From assembly GCA_000432515.1 (NCBI GenBank), contig HF996028.1, positions 46,577 to 72,344 on the forward strand: DNA of 25,768 bases, written 5' to 3'. The notes below the pieces were generated by a model, which did no database searches, was not told the origin of the DNA, and saw only the letters and a program-made list of their open reading frames with translations. Position numbers and translations under genes: made by a program. The DNA comes from Bacteroides sp. CAG:545. GTDB taxonomy: Bacteria; Bacteroidota; Bacteroidia; Bacteroidales; UBA932. Below, piece by piece: positions 23,804 to 25,768 of this stretch (positions within the stretch are counted from its first letter, which is position 1; every line of letters begins with the position of its first letter).

Positions 23804-24958
23804 ATGAAGATTTTAGTTGTTGATGACGAAAGAGCCATCAGAAATTCATTGAAAGAGATATTGTCCGACGAAGGTTACGCCGTGGATACCGCCGAGGACG
23901 GCGCGACTGCACTGGATATGGCCGGAAAAGAGAGGTACGATGTCATTTTCTGTGATATCAAGATGCCAAATATGGAAGGTACGGAAGTGCTGGAGAAACT
24001 GAAGAAAGACGGCATCGACTCGGCTGTCATAATGATTTCCGGACACGGGGATATCGACACGGCTGTAGAATGCATCAAGAAAGGCGCTTTCGACTTCATC
24101 CAGAAGCCTCTGGACCTCAACAGAATACTTATCACCATCAAAAACGCCACAGAGCGTTCTAAAATCATCACGGAAAACACGAACCTGAAGAAAAAAGTGT
24201 TCGGGCAGCAGATGGTGGGAGAGTCCGCACCGATCAAGCATCTCCGCGAGATGATAGAGAAGGTGGCGCCTACCGATGCACGTGTGCTGATAACCGGCCC
24301 GAACGGCTCAGGCAAGGAACTGGTAGCCAGAAGCCTTCATCAGCAGAGCAGCAGAAGCGCCATGCCGTACATCGAGGTAAACTGCGCCGCCATACCATCC
24401 GAACTGATTGAAAGTGAACTGTTTGGCCACGAGAAGGGAGCCTTCACTTCTGCCATCAAGCAGCATAAGGGAAAGTTCGAGCAGGCGGACGGCGGAACAT
24501 TGTTCCTGGATGAAATCGGTGACATGAGTCTTGCGGCCCAGGCAAAAGTCCTGCGTGTGCTTCAGGAAAGGAAACTTTCCAGGGTAGGCAGCGACAAGGA
24601 CATAGAGGTGGACGTGAGGGTTATCGCAGCTACGAACAAGGACTTGAGGGCTGAGATAGAGAAGGGCAATTTCCGTGAGGACCTTTACCACCGCTTGAGC
24701 GTAATCGTTCTCCACGTGCCTTCTCTTGATGAGAGAAAAGACGATATTCCTCTGCTGGTCAATTATTTCAATGACAAGGTAAGCACCGAGTCCGGTATGC
24801 CGAAGAAGGAATTTTCGCCTCAGGCCATAAAGATGCTTCAGGACAAGAGCTGGACCGGCAATATCCGTGAACTCAGGAACGTGGTCGAGAGGCTTCTCAT
24901 TCTGGGAGGCAACCCGGTTTCCCCGCAGGATATCAAGGATTACGTCAATATCGTGTAA
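23804..24958 (+). CDS. NtrC-family sigma-54 response regulator without a DNA-binding domain
   Basis: This 384-residue protein has a receiver domain (1-120; VVDDER, phospho-acceptor Asp51 in FCDIKMP, Lys101) and a complete sigma-54 AAA+ domain. The latter has Walker A GPNGSGKE (165-172), GAFTSA (212-217, usually GAFTGA), Walker B GTLFLDEIGD (231-240), the FREDLYHRLSV Arg-finger region (290-300) and GNIRELRNVVERLLIL (352-367). It ends at residue 384, just after the AAA+ lid, with NPVSPQDIKDYVNIV. The Fis-type helix-turn-helix found in NtrC (about 470 residues) is absent. The stop is genuine, since a convergent gene begins 3 bases later. It would activate sigma-54 promoters from solution, as H. 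pylori FlgR and Chlamydia CtcC are known to do. No sensor is adjacent. Confidence 0.92.
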   Translation: MKILVVDDERAIRNSLKEILSDEGYAVDTAEDGATALDMAGKERYDVIFCDIKMPNMEGTEVLEKLKKDGIDSAVIMISGHGDIDTAVECIKKGAFDFIQKPLDLNRILITIKNATERSKIITENTNLKKKVFGQQMVGESAPIKHLREMIEKVAPTDARVLITGPNGSGKELVARSLHQQSSRSAMPYIEVNCAAIPSELIESELFGHEKGAFTSAIKQHKGKFEQADGGTLFLDEIGDMSLAAQAKVLRVLQERKLSRVGSDKDIEVDVRVIAATNKDLRAEIEKGNFREDLYHRLSVIVLHVPSLDERKDDIPLLVNYFNDKVSTESGMPKKEFSPQAIKMLQDKSWTGNIRELRNVVERLLILGGNPVSPQDIKDYVNIV

Positions 24959-24961
24959 TAC

Positions 24962-25768
24962 CTATTTTACAGACACAGTGTCAGCCTGCGGTTCTGGCAC
25001 CATATAATCCGGCTTCACAGCAGTGCTGTCAGCCGGATTTTCGATTTTGCGCACTATAATACTATCCGTAGGCACAACCGAAATACTGTCTCTCGGAACG
25101 GTCATCGTGCTGTCCACAGGACTGACTGCCAGACTGTCGGCCGGATTCACGGTCAGCGTATCCGTCTTCACTTTCACAGGTTCGGCCGGCTGGAATTTCA
25201 GCGGCTCAGGCAGCAGCGGCAGAAGTTTCACGAACGCTGCCGAATCCTTCCAGACAGGAGTATAAGCAGCAGTGTCAATGCCTATGACCCTGAAGGCCTG
25301 CCTTGCTATTCCGAGCGTATCGGAAGCAGCCACCAGGCGCGGAATCACTCCCGTAAACACAGGAGAGCGCTGAGTATCAATGATTTGTTCACCTTCCAGT
25401 CTGGTCCTGACCGCATATTCCGCGGTACGGCCCCCAGCAAGACCTTTCAATATGTCATTGACAGCTGCGACATTGACAGCATTGATATTGTCCTTATACC
25501 TCGTTACGAGGTCCTTGCCGTAGGAATATCTGAGCGCCAGCATTGACATGATCATCTGAGGATCCGACAGCCTGGCCTCTATCGACTTGAGCAGCACGGA
25601 TTTGCATACATCCAGTTCCTTCTGGTCGATGGAAGCGGTGACGAGAGCCCTGCGGACATCCGATATTATCAGTCCCACAGAATCCACCTGGACCAATGAT
25701 GCAGGAACACCGATGCGTTCCGACATTGAACAATGCATCTTGAAATTGAACCGCTCTTCATGGAACAT
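24962..25768 (-). CDS. C-terminal part of an M16-like peptidase, 5' end beyond window
   Basis: The visible 268 residues run off the right edge, so the ATG at 25768 is probably an internal Met. Residues about 20-120 look like the C-terminal half of an M16 (pitrilysin-like) domain: VGLIISDVRRALV, LDVCKSVLLKSIEARLSDPQ, LALRYSYGKDLVTRYKDNINAV and NDILKGLAGGRTAEYAV. The HxxEH zinc site would lie upstream, outside the window, so I cannot say whether it is active. After about residue 195 comes a tail rich in Thr, Pro, Asp, Ser and Val with an eight-residue PxDS period (209-236). A secreted or periplasmic location is likely, but the signal peptide is not visible. It ends 3 bases from the response regulator. 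Confidence 0.65.
   Translation of the reverse strand: MFHEERFNFKMHCSMSERIGVPASLVQVDSVGLIISDVRRALVTASIDQKELDVCKSVLLKSIEARLSDPQMIMSMLALRYSYGKDLVTRYKDNINAVNVAAVNDILKGLAGGRTAEYAVRTRLEGEQIIDTQRSPVFTGVIPRLVAASDTLGIARQAFRVIGIDTAAYTPVWKDSAAFVKLLPLLPEPLKFQPAEPVKVKTDTLTVNPADSLAVSPVDSTMTVPRDSISVVPTDSIIVRKIENPADSTAVKPDYMVPEPQADTVSVK
25025..25144 (-). repeat. PxDS octad repeats in the M16-like protein tail
   Basis: The reading frame encodes PADS, PVDS, PRDS and PTDS at residues 209, 217, 225 and 233 of the visible part, exactly eight apart, then PADS again at 245. The DNA is imperfectly repetitive (GACAGTAT/CTGTCC variants on the plus strand). It looks like a stalk or linker rather than an enzyme part. 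Confidence 0.8.

Overview
The window looks like a piece of the core chromosome of a Bacteroidales (Bacteroidota) bacterium. Three things point there. Several proteins belong to families I associate with that phylum: a DUF4783 secreted protein, a DUF3109 Cys-rich protein, a small Cys-containing membrane or secreted protein, and an NtrC-type regulator that ends without a helix-turn-helix. Four intergenic spots carry the Bacteroidota promoter -7 box TAnnTTTG, three of them with a -33 TTG/TTTG at 19 bases. Starts are preceded by A/T-rich sequence rather than strong Shine-Dalgarno motifs. I see no tRNA, rRNA, IS element, CRISPR array or phage gene, and no stretch over 300 bases without a gene. Base use looks even throughout, so I see no sign of recent transfer.

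Positions 1-7676 (minus strand) hold a glycogen/alpha-glucan operon, read in the order glgB branching enzyme, GH133-like debranching enzyme, GT4 glucosyltransferase, GH57 glucanase/glucanotransferase, GT3 glycogen synthase (cut by the left edge). Gaps run from a 1-base overlap (TAATG, twice) to about 12 bases. The synthase and branching enzyme are the animal/fungal-type families (GT3, GH13_8), not the usual bacterial GlgA/GlgB types, and no glgC is present in the window.

Positions 7712-14891 (minus strand) hold housekeeping genes that may be co-transcribed with the glycogen genes: rlmH, a 1194-residue NtrY-like sensor kinase, cmk, ispH, xseA and xseB. A promoter placed almost on the rlmH start codon could drive the head of this run.

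Positions 14982-18800 hold a divergent DUF4783 gene (plus) and, convergent to it, the minus-strand run engB, prs, small Cys protein, der. A bidirectional terminator separates the two. Positions 18801-18990 are a compact divergent promoter region for engB and efp.

Positions 18991-20943 hold efp with a strong terminator, then the DUF3109 gene, which meets a minus-strand pair (two-TM protein, DUF2007) tail to tail. Positions 21068-24958 hold the plus-strand set dnaX, lptB and a sigma-54 response regulator lacking a DNA-binding domain, converging on the C-terminal part of an M16-like peptidase gene that runs off the right edge.

The most interesting items are the eukaryote-like glycogen operon with a TWMN variant in its debranching enzyme, the HTH-less sigma-54 activator and its possible partner (the giant NtrY-like kinase), and several compact regulatory arrangements between genes.
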